A stretch of 64,000 nt of DNA from Paraburkholderia nodosa (GTDB lineage Bacteria > Pseudomonadota > Gammaproteobacteria > Burkholderiales > Burkholderiaceae). Where the stretch lies: positions 186,001 to 250,000 of the forward strand of contig NZ_MCNV01000009.1 in the NCBI RefSeq assembly GCF_001718195.1. The letters run 5' to 3'. Below the pieces are notes generated by a model that saw nothing but the letters and a program-made list of their open reading frames with translations, was not told where the DNA came from and did no database searches. Both the position numbers and the translations under genes were made by a program. Below are positions 42,968 to 52,232 of the stretch, in pieces. Every line of letters begins with the position of its first letter. Within the stretch, counting starts at the first letter, position 1.

Positions 42968-44545
42968 TTACTTGCCTTGTGCGGCGGCTCCAGCGTCCGA
43001 TGCGGCAGCGGCCGTGTCCGTCCCGCGCCCGCTGCCGAGCGTCGCCGGGTTGACCGGCGGATTGCCCATCGCCTGGAAGAGGGCGGCCGTATCGGCAAGC
43101 CGGGTGCCGCGGTAGCGGATTTCGTCGAGCCGCGCGTTACGCCATTGCTGCTCGCTTTGGCGCACCGCGTACCACGGCACCGCGCCCAACCTGTAGCGCG
43201 CGTGGGTGTCCTCGTAGACGCCCTGGGCCGTGCGTGCCGAGGTACTGGCTGCGTCGAGCGCCTGGGCGTCGTGATCGAGCGCGGCGAGACGATCGGCGAC
43301 ATCCTGGAACGCCGTGAGCACCGTTTGCTTATAGGTGTCGTTGGCTGCCTCATAGGACTGCAACGCCGCACGCCGCTGCGCAACGAGTGCACCGCCGTGG
43401 AAAATCGGCTGCGAAAGCGAAGCGCCGATCGCCCACAGCGCGCCCGCGCCGGAAGTCACCACCGGCCAGCTGAAGCCGCCCTGGCCGAGCGCCGCCGAAA
43501 GCGTGATGCTCGGGTACATTTGCGCGGTGGCGGCGCCGACGCCCGCCGCGGCCGCCTTGAGCGTGGCTTCGGCGGCTTCGATGTCGGGTCGGGTTCTCAG
43601 GAGTTCTGAAGGGATGACTACCGGTACCTGCGCGGGCAAGGTCAGGCTGGCGAGATCGAGGTCGGGCGGCGCCTGGTCGGGTGTGCGGCCGATCAGCACG
43701 GCGAGCGCATGGCGCTGTGCGACCCATTGCTGACGCAGCCCCGGCAGGCTCGCCGCGAGCGACGCCGCGCTCTGCTGCGCGCTGAGCAGATCGGTGCGCG
43801 AGGCCGAGCCGAGCGCGTAGCGCTTTTGCACGTCGTCGGCCTGCGCATTGGCGAGCGCGATCAGCTGTTCGGTCGTGTCGATCTGCGCATGCAGCGTTGC
43901 CGCGCCGAGCGCACTTGCCACGATGTTCGCCGCGAGCGCGCGCTGCGCGGCCTCGAACTGGAACGCCTGCACGTTCACGCGCGAGGCGAGCGCCGCGTTG
44001 TTCAGGCGGGTCGCGCCGAACACGTCGAAGGTGTAGCGAACGTCGATCAAGCCCGCAAAGATCGCGTATTGCAGCCGGTCGATGCCGAACTGTGGGATCG
44101 CGGGTTGCTGCTGGCGTTGCGCGATGCCGATGGCGTCGACCGTCGGCAGCAGCGAGCTGCCGATCTGGCCGCGCAACTGCTCGCGCGCCGCTTGCAGGTT
44201 GTGGTCGGCGGCGGCGAGGTTCGGGCTGTTGGCGAGGCCCTCGTTCACGAGCGCATCGAGCGCGTCGCAGCCGTAGAGCGTCCACCATTGCGGCACCGGT
44301 TCCGCGCCCGTCACGAACTGCTGCGCGACGCCCTGGGCGGCGACCGTCTGTGCCGGTTGCGCCTGCACACCGTAGTGCTCGGGCTGCGGCATGGCGGGCG
44401 GCTCACCGGTCGGTCCCATCGCGCAGCCGGCCAGCGCGAGCGCGGCGCATGCGGCGAGCAAGCCGGGCGCGTGCGGAAAACGTGTTGCGGGCGAACGCGC
44501 CGTTGCACGCGGGCCCGACGCCAATGTCGAAGAATCCATCTTCAT
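42968..44545 (-). CDS. RND efflux outer-membrane channel (NodT/OprM family lipoprotein)
   Basis: TolC-like outer-membrane factor of 525 residues. A signal peptide with lipobox LAGC puts the lipid-modified Cys at residue 41. Two OEP repeats follow, the first around WWTLYGCDALDALVNEGLAN and the second around TLPAQVPVVIPSELLRTRPD. The motifs RPDIEAAEATL and RYRLGAVPW are typical of NodT proteins. The C-terminal 25 residues are Ala/Asp-rich. Its ATG at 44545 overlaps the stop of the pump gene (ATGA), so it is the last gene of the three-part efflux operon. Confidence 0.92.
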   Translation of the reverse strand: MKMDSSTLASGPRATARSPATRFPHAPGLLAACAALALAGCAMGPTGEPPAMPQPEHYGVQAQPAQTVAAQGVAQQFVTGAEPVPQWWTLYGCDALDALVNEGLANSPNLAAADHNLQAAREQLRGQIGSSLLPTVDAIGIAQRQQQPAIPQFGIDRLQYAIFAGLIDVRYTFDVFGATRLNNAALASRVNVQAFQFEAAQRALAANIVASALGAATLHAQIDTTEQLIALANAQADDVQKRYALGSASRTDLLSAQQSAASLAASLPGLRQQWVAQRHALAVLIGRTPDQAPPDLDLASLTLPAQVPVVIPSELLRTRPDIEAAEATLKAAAAGVGAATAQMYPSITLSAALGQGGFSWPVVTSGAGALWAIGASLSQPIFHGGALVAQRRAALQSYEAANDTYKQTVLTAFQDVADRLAALDHDAQALDAASTSARTAQGVYEDTHARYRLGAVPWYAVRQSEQQWRNARLDEIRYRGTRLADTAALFQAMGNPPVNPATLGSGRGTDTAAAASDAGAAAQGK

Positions 44546-47500
44546 GATGCCTGTTCCGGCGTCGTGCCGGTCTCGTCAGTCTCGCTGCTGCGCACGCGGA
44601 ACGCGGCTGCGTAAGCCGCGGGCAGGAAAAACAGCGTGAGCACGGTCGCAATCGTGATGCCGCCCATTAGCGCCGTCGCCATCGGCCCGAAGAAGTTCGA
44701 ACGCAAGAGCGGGATGAGCGCGAGCACGGCGGCCGCGGCGGTCAGCATGATGGGCCGGAAGCGGCGCACCGTGGCGCCCACCACGGCGTCGAAGCGCTTG
44801 TGCCCGGCGCGGATGTCCGTTTCGATCTGGTCCACGAGGATCACCGAGTTGCGCATGATGATCCCGAACATGGCGATCACGCCCAGCATGGCCACGAAGC
44901 CGAACGGCTGCCCGAACAGGAGCAGGGCGATCACCACGCCGATCAGGCCGAGCGGCGCGGTCAGCACGACCATCAGCACGCGCGTGAGGCTTTGCAGCTG
45001 GATCATGAGCAGCGTGAGCACGGCAATGGCGAGCACCGGCAACTGCGCGAAGATGGATGCCTGGCCCTTCGCGCTTTCCTCGACGGAGCCGCCCACCTCG
45101 ATGTGGTAGCCGGGCGGCAGCGCGCGCTTGATCGACTCCAGTTTGCCGTCGAGCGCATGCGTGACGTCGATGCCCTGTGCGCCCGCTCGCACGTCGGACT
45201 GCACGGTGATCGTCGGCTGCCGGTCGCGCGACCAGATCACGCCGTACTCCAGATCGTTGGCGAGATGCCCGAGCGCTCCGAGCGGCACCGGGCCGTTGGG
45301 CGTAGGCATGGCGAGCGTGAGCAGGCGGGCCGGATCGACGCGCTCGGCAGCGGGCGAGCGCAGATCGACGCTGATGAGCTTGTCGCGCTCGCGAAACTGC
45401 GTGACGGTATAGCCCGAATACGTCATCTGCAGGAAGTTGGCGATGTCCTGCGACGAGACATTGAGCGCGCGCGCCTTTTGCTGGTCGATCTGGAAGTGCA
45501 GCGAGCGTCCCGCCGGTTCGTCCCAGTCGAAACTGACGTTGTCGGTGCGCGAATCGGCGCGCATCGTCGCCGCCACCTTGTTCGCGATGTCGCGCACGGT
45601 CGGAATGTCGTCGCCGCTCACGCGGAACTGCACGGGGTAGCCGACCGGCGGCCCGTTCTCGAGCCGCGAGAGGCGCGTGCGGATGGCGGGGAACCTGTCG
45701 CGCAGCATCGGTTCGAGCCAGCTGGCGAGCTTTTCGCGATCTTCGACCGACTTCGTCGTGATCACGAACTGCGCAAAATTGGGCTGCTGCAACTGCTGAT
45801 CGAGCGGCAGATAGAAACGCGGCGCGCCGGTGCCGACGAAATCGACGAAATGGTCGATCTCGGGGCGGCCCTTGATCGCCGCTTCGAGGCGCTTCGTCTG
45901 GCGCAGCGTCGCATCGATCGAGGCGCTTTCGGGCAGGCGCACGTCCACGAGCAACTCGGGCCGGTCGGAACTCGGGAAGAATTGCTGCGGCACGAGCTTG
46001 AAGCACGCGAGCGCGGCCACGAACAGCGCGATGGTCAGCACGAGCACGATGGCATGGCGCTCGATGCACCAGCCGATCCAGCCACGCAGCCGCCGATAGA
46101 AACGCGTATCGTAGATCTCGTGCTCGTGATCGTCGCCATGGGCGGCGTGCGCCGCATCCGGATCGGGCTTGCGCTCCGGCAACAGCCGGTAGCCCAGCAG
46201 CGGAATCAGCACGACGGCCGCGAACCATGAGGCGATCAGCGCGATGGCGGACACCTGGAAGATCGAGCGGGTGTACTCGCCGGTGCTCGACCTCGCGAGC
46301 ACGATGGGCAGGAAACCCGAAACGGTGACGAGCGTGCCGGTCAGCATCGGGAACGCGGTGCTGGTGTAGGCGAATGCAGCGGCGCGCGTGCGGTTCCAGC
46401 CCTGTGCGAGCTTCACCGCCATCATCTCGACGGAAATGATGGCGTCGTCGACGAGCAGGCCGAGCGCGAGCACGAGCGTGCCGAGCGAGACCTTGTGCAG
46501 ACCGATGCCGAAGAGGTACATCGCGAGCGAGGTGACGGCGAGCACGATCGGAATGGTGATGACGACCACCATGCCCGTGCGCACGCCCAGCGAAACGAGG
46601 CTCACGAGCAGCACGATGCCCACGGCCTCGGCCACGGCTTCGACGAAGTCGTCCACCGAGCGCGAGACCGCATCGGGCATGCTCGACACCTCCACGAGCC
46701 TCAGGCCCGCGGGAAGTTGCGCGCGCAACTGCTCGACGCGCGCATCGAGCGCCTTGCCGAGACGGATCACGTCGCCGCCCGGCTGCATCGTGAGGCCGAT
46801 ACCGAGCACGGCCTGGTTCTGGAAGCGCATCTGCGTGGCGAGCGGCTCGTCGTAGCCGCGCCGGATCGTCGCGATGTCGCCGAGGCGAAACGTGCGGTCG
46901 TTCACGCGGATCAGTGTATCGGCGAGCGCCTCGAGGTCCTCGTACTGACCGCTCGGGCGCACGAACACGCGGTCGTCGGCGGTCGTGAGCGTACCTGCGG
47001 CGGAGACGCTGTTCTGCGCGCCGATCACCTGGCCGAGTTGCGTGGGCGAGATGCCCAGGCGTGTGAGCTGCGTGTTCGGAATTTCGATGTAGATGCGCTG
47101 CTGCGGATCGCCGAAATAATCGACCTTGCCGACGTCGGGCACGCGCAGCAGCTGCTCGCGCAGCTTGTCCGCGTAGTCGTGCAGTTGCGCGGGCGAAAAG
47201 CCGTCGCCCTCCAGTGCGTAGATGTTGGTGTAGACGTCGCCGAACTCGTCGTTGAAGAACGGACCTTGCACGCCCTGGGGCAGCGTGTACGCGATGTCGC
47301 CGACCTTCTTGCGTACCTGGTACCAGGTCTCACGCACTTCGCTCACGGGCGCGGAGTCCTTCATCGTGAAGAACACGAGCGATTCGCCGGGCCGCGAATA
47401 GCTGCGCAGAAAGTCGATATACGGCGTTTCCTGCAGCTTGCGGCCGATGCGGGTCGTCACCTGATCCTCGACCTGGCGCGCGCTCGCGCCGGGCCAGAAG

Positions 47501-47697
47501 GTCTGGATGACCATCACGCGGAACGTGAAGGGCGGGTCTTCCGATTGCGCAAGACGCGTATAGGCGAGCGCGCCAAAGATCGTTGCGAGCGCAACGAGAA
47601 AGGTGACGAGTGCCCGATGCCGCAGCGCCCACGCCGACAGGTTGAAGCGGCCCTCTTCGTGATCGGCGCCGGGGCCCGAGTCCGTCGTCTGGCTCAT
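44542..47697 (-). CDS. RND family inner-membrane efflux pump
   Basis: Proton-driven exporter of 1051 residues with 12 transmembrane helices and two large periplasmic loops. Visible features are FLVALATIFGALAYTRLAQS in helix 1, and LVLALGLLVDDAIISVEMM in helix 4 with the paired acidic residues for proton relay. LMIQLQSLTRVLMVVLTAPL and MRNSVILVDQIETDI lie in the second half. Sequences such as EDPPFTFRVMVIQTFWPGAS place it in the multidrug-like HAE/AcrB-related branch, not the metal-efflux branch. ATG at 47697 overlaps the adaptor stop. Substrates are unknown. Confidence 0.93.
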   Translation of the reverse strand: MSQTTDSGPGADHEEGRFNLSAWALRHRALVTFLVALATIFGALAYTRLAQSEDPPFTFRVMVIQTFWPGASARQVEDQVTTRIGRKLQETPYIDFLRSYSRPGESLVFFTMKDSAPVSEVRETWYQVRKKVGDIAYTLPQGVQGPFFNDEFGDVYTNIYALEGDGFSPAQLHDYADKLREQLLRVPDVGKVDYFGDPQQRIYIEIPNTQLTRLGISPTQLGQVIGAQNSVSAAGTLTTADDRVFVRPSGQYEDLEALADTLIRVNDRTFRLGDIATIRRGYDEPLATQMRFQNQAVLGIGLTMQPGGDVIRLGKALDARVEQLRAQLPAGLRLVEVSSMPDAVSRSVDDFVEAVAEAVGIVLLVSLVSLGVRTGMVVVITIPIVLAVTSLAMYLFGIGLHKVSLGTLVLALGLLVDDAIISVEMMAVKLAQGWNRTRAAAFAYTSTAFPMLTGTLVTVSGFLPIVLARSSTGEYTRSIFQVSAIALIASWFAAVVLIPLLGYRLLPERKPDPDAAHAAHGDDHEHEIYDTRFYRRLRGWIGWCIERHAIVLVLTIALFVAALACFKLVPQQFFPSSDRPELLVDVRLPESASIDATLRQTKRLEAAIKGRPEIDHFVDFVGTGAPRFYLPLDQQLQQPNFAQFVITTKSVEDREKLASWLEPMLRDRFPAIRTRLSRLENGPPVGYPVQFRVSGDDIPTVRDIANKVAATMRADSRTDNVSFDWDEPAGRSLHFQIDQQKARALNVSSQDIANFLQMTYSGYTVTQFRERDKLISVDLRSPAAERVDPARLLTLAMPTPNGPVPLGALGHLANDLEYGVIWSRDRQPTITVQSDVRAGAQGIDVTHALDGKLESIKRALPPGYHIEVGGSVEESAKGQASIFAQLPVLAIAVLTLLMIQLQSLTRVLMVVLTAPLGLIGVVIALLLFGQPFGFVAMLGVIAMFGIIMRNSVILVDQIETDIRAGHKRFDAVVGATVRRFRPIMLTAAAAVLALIPLLRSNFFGPMATALMGGITIATVLTLFFLPAAYAAAFRVRSSETDETGTTPEQAS

Positions 47698-48830
47698 GAC
47701 GCGAAGTCCTCGGGATGCAGCGGCGCCACCGGCCGTACCTGCTCGCCCGCGTGGACGGTATGGACGCCTTGCAGCACGATGCGTTCGCCGTCCTGCAATC
47801 CGCCCGCCACGGTGATCGTGCGCGCGTCGTAGCGCGCGATGTTCACGCGCCGCAATTGCAGCACGTTGTCGGGCGCGTGGACGACCCAGATGGCGGGCGC
47901 TGCGCCGTCGTGGAAGAGCGCGGTGGCCGGCACGGTAAACGCGGCCGGCGCGTTGGCCTCGCTCGGTGCCGCGAACGCCACGTTGGCGGTCATGCCGAGA
48001 CGCACGTCGGCATCGGGACGTTCGAGCGTGAGCCTCGCGCGCCACGTGCGGCTTTGCGGGTCCGCCGCCGCGGCGAGTTCGCGCAGGCGCGCCGTGTAGT
48101 GGCGACCGGGCAGGGCGCCGAGCGTGACCTGCGCGGTGTCGCCGGTGTGCAGCGCGGCCACGGCGCGCTCTGGCAGGTCGCATACCACGTCGACGTCGCC
48201 GCTCCATGCGAGCTGGTAGACGGCCTGGCCGGCCTGCACGTTCTGGCCGGTGTCGGCGTTTTCGGCGGTGATGACGCCCGCGTGGTCCGCTACGATCTGT
48301 GTGTAGCGCAACTGGTTCTTTGCCAGCGCGAGCTGCTGCTGCGCCTGATCGCGCTGGGCCGCGGCCGAGGCGTAGGCATCCTGCGTCTGTTCGAGCTGCG
48401 CGCGGGCGATGAGATTGGCCGCCGACTGGGCCGTGTCGCGATCGAGCTGCTGCTTCGCGAAGACGAGGCGATGCTGCGCGGCGTCGAACTGGGCCTGCGC
48501 GCTGGCCGCGTTCTTTTCGAAGTCTGCAGGATCGAGCCGCGCGAGGGTCTGGCCGGGCTTGACGCTGTCGCCCAGGCGCACGCTGCGCTCGATGATCTTG
48601 CCGTTCACGCGAAACGAAAGCGGCGTGGCGTTGCGCGCCTCGATATCGCCTGGATAGACGGGGCTCACGCCGCCGCCGTCGGGGTGCACGGTCATCGAGA
48701 CGACCGGGCGCGGCTGCGGCGGGGCTTCCTTTTCCTTGCCGCAGGCAGCCAGCGCGGCCACACCGAGCACGAGAAGCACATTCGCGGCATGCCGCCACGG
48801 TGCACTGAACTTACCGGTACCACTGCGCAT
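47694..48830 (-). CDS. RND efflux periplasmic adaptor lipoprotein
   Basis: Membrane-fusion protein of 378 residues that bridges pump and outer-membrane channel. The signal peptide ends in a lipobox LAAC with Cys30. Paired lipoyl motifs flank a long alpha-helical hairpin (about 110-180, with AQFDAAQHRLVFAKQQLDRD); beta-barrel and membrane-proximal domains follow. The start at 48830 is set by the signal peptide; an ATG 20 codons upstream only adds basic residues. It is the first gene of the operon, downstream of the palindromic operator at 48991-49004. Confidence 0.92.
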   Translation of the reverse strand: MRSGTGKFSAPWRHAANVLLVLGVAALAACGKEKEAPPQPRPVVSMTVHPDGGGVSPVYPGDIEARNATPLSFRVNGKIIERSVRLGDSVKPGQTLARLDPADFEKNAASAQAQFDAAQHRLVFAKQQLDRDTAQSAANLIARAQLEQTQDAYASAAAQRDQAQQQLALAKNQLRYTQIVADHAGVITAENADTGQNVQAGQAVYQLAWSGDVDVVCDLPERAVAALHTGDTAQVTLGALPGRHYTARLRELAAAADPQSRTWRARLTLERPDADVRLGMTANVAFAAPSEANAPAAFTVPATALFHDGAAPAIWVVHAPDNVLQLRRVNIARYDARTITVAGGLQDGERIVLQGVHTVHAGEQVRPVAPLHPEDFAS

Positions 48831-48984
48831 TCTGCTCGATGCGCCACGACCGCGACGATTCACCTGGACCTCGATAGGCTGGGTGCGCACGCAGACCGCA
48901 ATGCCGCCGGACCGGCTGCGCCGCCGTTGAGTCGCGGGCGCGGCGCGGCTCGCGCACCGACCCGGACTTGGGATGATGAGCCGG

Positions 48985-49004
48985 ATTCTAATACAACCTT
49001 GTAT
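48985..49004 (-). promoter_or_regulatory. TetR-type operator next to the -10 of the RND operon
   Basis: ATACAA-CC-TTGTAT at 48991-49004 is a perfect inverted repeat in the divergent region. On the - strand it lies directly before a TAGAAT -10 hexamer (48990-48985), so bound repressor would cover the promoter spacer. The likely binder is the TetR protein encoded at 49084. Confidence 0.6.
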
Positions 49005-49083
49005 CTGAGTGCGAATCTGAATCCGAGGAATGTTTCAGTGCTAGACTCGCGTCCATCCGTGATACATAACGACGCCCCACGCC

Positions 49084-49701
49084 ATGAAGCGCATTCGACT
49101 CACCCGCGAACAAAGCCGCGACCAGACGCGCGAGCGCCTGCTCGACGCCGCGCAGGCCGTGTTCATGAAAAAAGGGTTCGTGGGCGCGAGCGTCGAGGAC
49201 ATCGCGCACGCGGCGGGGTACACGCGCGGCGCGTTCTACTCGAACTTTTCGGGCAAGTCGGACCTGCTCGTGGAACTGCTGCGGCGCGATCACGAAGCCA
49301 TGCAGACCGACCTGCGCGCCATCTTCGAGACCGAGGTCTCGCGCGAGCAGATGGAGGCGCGCGTGCTCGCCTACTACAGCCGCATGCCGCAGGACAACAA
49401 GGTCTTCCTGCTGTGGGTGGAAGCCAGGCTGCTGGCTGCGCGCGACGCGCGCTTTCGCACGCGCTACAACGCCTTCATGAAGGAAAAGCGCGAGAGTCTT
49501 GCCGTGTACATCGAGGAGTTTGCGGCGCGTGCGGGCATGCCGGTGCCGCTCGATCCCCAATTGCTCGCGCTCGGGCTGATGGGGCTGTGCGACGGGGTGC
49601 AGTTTCTCGCCACGGCCGATCCGCAGCATGTCACGCCGCCAGTCGTCGAAGCCGTGCTGGGGACTTTCCTCGCGCGCGTGGTGTTCGGCCGCGACGCGTG
49701 A
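49084..49701 (+). CDS. TetR family transcriptional regulator, probable repressor of the RND operon
   Basis: Regulator of 205 residues. The N-terminal HTH lies at about residues 12-58 (RERLLDAAQAVFMKKGFVGA, then SVEDIAHAAGYTRGAFYSNF). The C-terminal helical ligand domain is of the TetR_C type. It is divergent from the adaptor gene with a 253-bp spacer that contains the ATACAACCTTGTAT palindrome, the standard layout for local repression of an efflux operon relieved by a substrate. No strong Shine-Dalgarno was seen before the ATG. Confidence 0.92.
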   Translation: MKRIRLTREQSRDQTRERLLDAAQAVFMKKGFVGASVEDIAHAAGYTRGAFYSNFSGKSDLLVELLRRDHEAMQTDLRAIFETEVSREQMEARVLAYYSRMPQDNKVFLLWVEARLLAARDARFRTRYNAFMKEKRESLAVYIEEFAARAGMPVPLDPQLLALGLMGLCDGVQFLATADPQHVTPPVVEAVLGTFLARVVFGRDA

Positions 49702-49735
49702 GCCCGGCGTGCAGCCAGCCCACGACGCGCGCGCG

Positions 49736-49966
49736 TCAGGAGCCGAGGCCAGGGCCGTAGTTGCTGCCGATCAGCCGCGTAACGGACGCGACGTCCTGGT
49801 AATCCTGCTCGGGCATGCCGTCGAGGATGCCGAGCACCTCGTTGCTCGCGCCGGCCTCGCGCGCGGCGTCCACGAGTTCGTCCTTGTTGGCGGGCCAGCG
49901 CACCTCGCGCAGCACGTCGGCGAATTGCAGATCGATGGGTTCGTCGGGAATGCGAGAGGCTGACAT
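49736..49966 (-). CDS. DUF2795 family small protein
   Basis: Protein of 76 residues. The middle and end match DUF2795 (VRWPANKDELVDAAREAGAS, then NEVLGILDGMPEQDYQDVAS), a fold found in many small bacterial proteins and thought to be a helical domain of unknown role. AAGGAC lies upstream of the ATG on the - strand. It has no membrane segment. It is convergent with the TetR gene, which ends 34 bp away. Confidence 0.86.
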   Translation of the reverse strand: MSASRIPDEPIDLQFADVLREVRWPANKDELVDAAREAGASNEVLGILDGMPEQDYQDVASVTRLIGSNYGPGLGS

Positions 49967-50211
49967 GCGTGGCGTCCTTTGCGCGGGCGGCCGGCGTTGG
50001 CGGTCCGCGTCGTCGTCTCGTTTGTTGTGCGGTTTGTTTTTCAGATTCTGTTCGCGCCCGGTCTGCTTTGCGGCGCGCAGCGCTAGCGCCGCGCCTCAAG
50101 CATACACAATCCGCCTCGCACGCCCTCGCCGCGTGCGCACGCGCTGCTCATTTGCCGCTCATGCGCCACTTTGGTTTGCCGCTTGTTCGCAAACGGGGGT
50201 ACCGGTCAGGC

Positions 50212-50484
50212 TCAGGTCTGCTCGTGCAGGTCCGGGCTGAGCGTCTTGTCCAGCCGATGCGACCTGGGCAGCGTGAGGTACTCCCAGTGTTGCGGACCGT
50301 TTGCGGTCGCGGGCACGTTGGGGGCCGGGGGCGCGACGGGGGCGTCGTAGGCGTGGGACTGTCCACTTGCGAGCGGGATGTGCGCGCTGGTCGGGGTGAC
50401 CGGTGAGTCCTGCGCGGTACGTACCGGAGCGGCGAAGCAGGACGCCGACAACAGCACGGTGGTCATCAGTGTCGAGGTTTTCAT
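50212..50484 (-). CDS. Small secreted or periplasmic protein, function unknown
   Basis: Predicted protein of 90 residues with a signal-like start (MKTSTLMTTVLLSASCFAAP), a Pro/Ala/Ser-rich middle with APPAPNVP, and a C-terminal segment HWEYLTLPRSHRLDKTLSPD. A strong AGGAGGT ribosome site stands 7 bp before the ATG, which is good evidence that it is translated. The Cys in SASC is not in a normal lipobox. I recognise no family. It stands alone in a 750-bp stretch between the DUF2795 gene and a hydrolase gene. Confidence 0.6.
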   Translation of the reverse strand: MKTSTLMTTVLLSASCFAAPVRTAQDSPVTPTSAHIPLASGQSHAYDAPVAPPAPNVPATANGPQHWEYLTLPRSHRLDKTLSPDLHEQT

Positions 50485-50732
50485 CGCTCGACCTCCTTTC
50501 TCATGCGGCCCACAGGTCGCAGCAAGCGCCGTACCGCATCCGCCAGCGTGGGTTGGCGGCGCAGGCAGCCGCGCCAGCCGGGGCGGCCAGGCGCGCCGCT
50601 ACGCGAGGGCGCAACGAGCCGCCTGGACGGCTCATGTGCGCGACGCGCATACGGAAATACCATGATGGCAGGAAATGACCCGACACGTCTCGAACGCGCG
50701 TGCTTTTTTGCCGGCACTGCCGCTACGCGGGA

Positions 50733-52082
50733 CTAAGGCGAGGGCCTGCGCAGCGCCTCGAAGCGCGTCCAGGGCCACGACGGGCGGTCGCGCATATAGC
50801 CGTTGAGCCAGTTCCATTGCGGGTGGCGCTGCATGAACGCCTGGGCGTCGAATGGGCGGCCGCAGGGATGGCCCCAGCGCGCCCAGAACGACAGATCGCG
50901 CGCCATTTCGCTGTCGACCACCTTGCCGTCGTTCGCGCCCCATGGGTTGAACGGCCCGTGGTCGGCGCCGCCGAAGCGCGCGTCGTCGAGTTCGAGATGG
51001 CCGCAGATCGTGCGCGAGCACGGGTTGTCGCTACGCTCGAGGTAGACGTCGTGGTGGTCCGCGATCATCGCCTTGGCGAGTTCGGCGTCGATCGCGCCGC
51101 GGTGCTCCTGCGCGAGTTGCATGAAGCGCAGGCGGCGCGCGCCGTTGCGGCGCACGTCGGTGTAGTCGTCGGCTTCGCCGGTGCACTCCTGGTTGCGGAT
51201 CTTGAGGTCCGTGGCCGCGTTGAAGCCGCTGTAGAAGCCGTCTTTCGTGCTCTCGAAGCCCGCGTGCTGCAGGCCCAGTTCGTAGCGCGCGATCTCGCCC
51301 GTTTTGGTGTCGCCGAGCAGCCAGCTGTTCACATAGCCCGCGTTGTTCGCCTGCGCGAACATCTCGCACCATTGCGCAATGCTCGACGCATACTGCGTCG
51401 CCCGTCGCGAGCGATAGAACTCAGGCGCGCCGTTCGCGCGGTAGCCGACGAAGTTCGAGATGGTCGTCTCCGTCACCATCAGGCCCGCGCCGTTGATCCA
51501 GAAGTCGGTGAGACTCGAGATGCAGCCGGGCAGGCCCTGCATGAGGATACGGTGCCCCGAGTCGGGCACGATGTCGAACACGATATTGAAGGCATCGCCG
51601 GCCGCGTAGCGGTCCCACGAGTTGTGCGCCATGACGATGCGGCCGTCGCGCGTCGCGCTGCCCGTCGCGATGAAGGCGCTGCAATGGTGGCCGCGCCGCC
51701 CGCGCCAGGGGCGCACCGCGGGCTGCGCTTGCTGTGTCGCAACATGAACCGGCCACCAGCTCTGCAGCAGGTCCATGTAGCCGTTCCAGGCGAGCACTTC
51801 GGCGAACTTGAGACCGGCGCCGTCGGCGATGCCCTGGATCTCGTCGGCGAATTCGGTGTCGAGGCGCGGCGCGAACTGCATGATCGCGGCGTCGACGAAG
51901 GTGTCGAAGTCTTCGCCCGTGTCCCACTTCGCGAGGTAGCGCGCGGTGCGAATCGCATTGCGGATTTCGGTGGCGAGCAATTTGCCGTGCTGCTCGCCGC
52001 GGTCGTACGGCTCGCCCTGCAAGTGCAAGAATATCCAGCCCGCGTGGTCGCGGCGTACGGCTTCGAGTGAGGGTTCGCTCAT
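50733..52082 (-). CDS. N-terminal-nucleophile hydrolase of the C45 / phospholipase-B-like type
   Basis: Protein of 449 residues. The motif RRGHHCSAFIATGSATRDGR near residues 129-148 has the Cys-Ser junction at Cys134, expected to self-cleave and expose a nucleophilic Cys. The WNGYMDLLQSWWP helix precedes it; LMVTETTISNF, GYVNSWLLGDTKTGEIARYE and YDFNAATD-like segments follow. These fit the acyl-CoA:6-APA acyltransferase (C45) and phospholipase B-like group, amidases of lipids or acyl-amino compounds. There is no signal peptide. GGAGCGAAG precedes the ATG at 52082. Substrate is unknown. Confidence 0.75.
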   Translation of the reverse strand: MSEPSLEAVRRDHAGWIFLHLQGEPYDRGEQHGKLLATEIRNAIRTARYLAKWDTGEDFDTFVDAAIMQFAPRLDTEFADEIQGIADGAGLKFAEVLAWNGYMDLLQSWWPVHVATQQAQPAVRPWRGRRGHHCSAFIATGSATRDGRIVMAHNSWDRYAAGDAFNIVFDIVPDSGHRILMQGLPGCISSLTDFWINGAGLMVTETTISNFVGYRANGAPEFYRSRRATQYASSIAQWCEMFAQANNAGYVNSWLLGDTKTGEIARYELGLQHAGFESTKDGFYSGFNAATDLKIRNQECTGEADDYTDVRRNGARRLRFMQLAQEHRGAIDAELAKAMIADHHDVYLERSDNPCSRTICGHLELDDARFGGADHGPFNPWGANDGKVVDSEMARDLSFWARWGHPCGRPFDAQAFMQRHPQWNWLNGYMRDRPSWPWTRFEALRRPSP

Positions 52083-52232
52083 CTTCGCTCCGGTCATCCC
52101 CGCGTCGATTCTCGCTGGCCCCCTGTGCGCACGACGGTGCGCGCACGCACAGCGCGGGCCGCGAAGCGCGTTTCCCTCTAGATTCTAGAAAATCCGCTGC
52201 GCTTTGCCACGCGCCTCGCGCGCGGGCGAAGC

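Noticed and set aside
47698..48798. N-terminal extension of the RND pump upstream of 47697
   Set aside because: The extension overlaps the adaptor gene in another frame; the true start overlaps the adaptor stop and begins a normal RND N-terminus.
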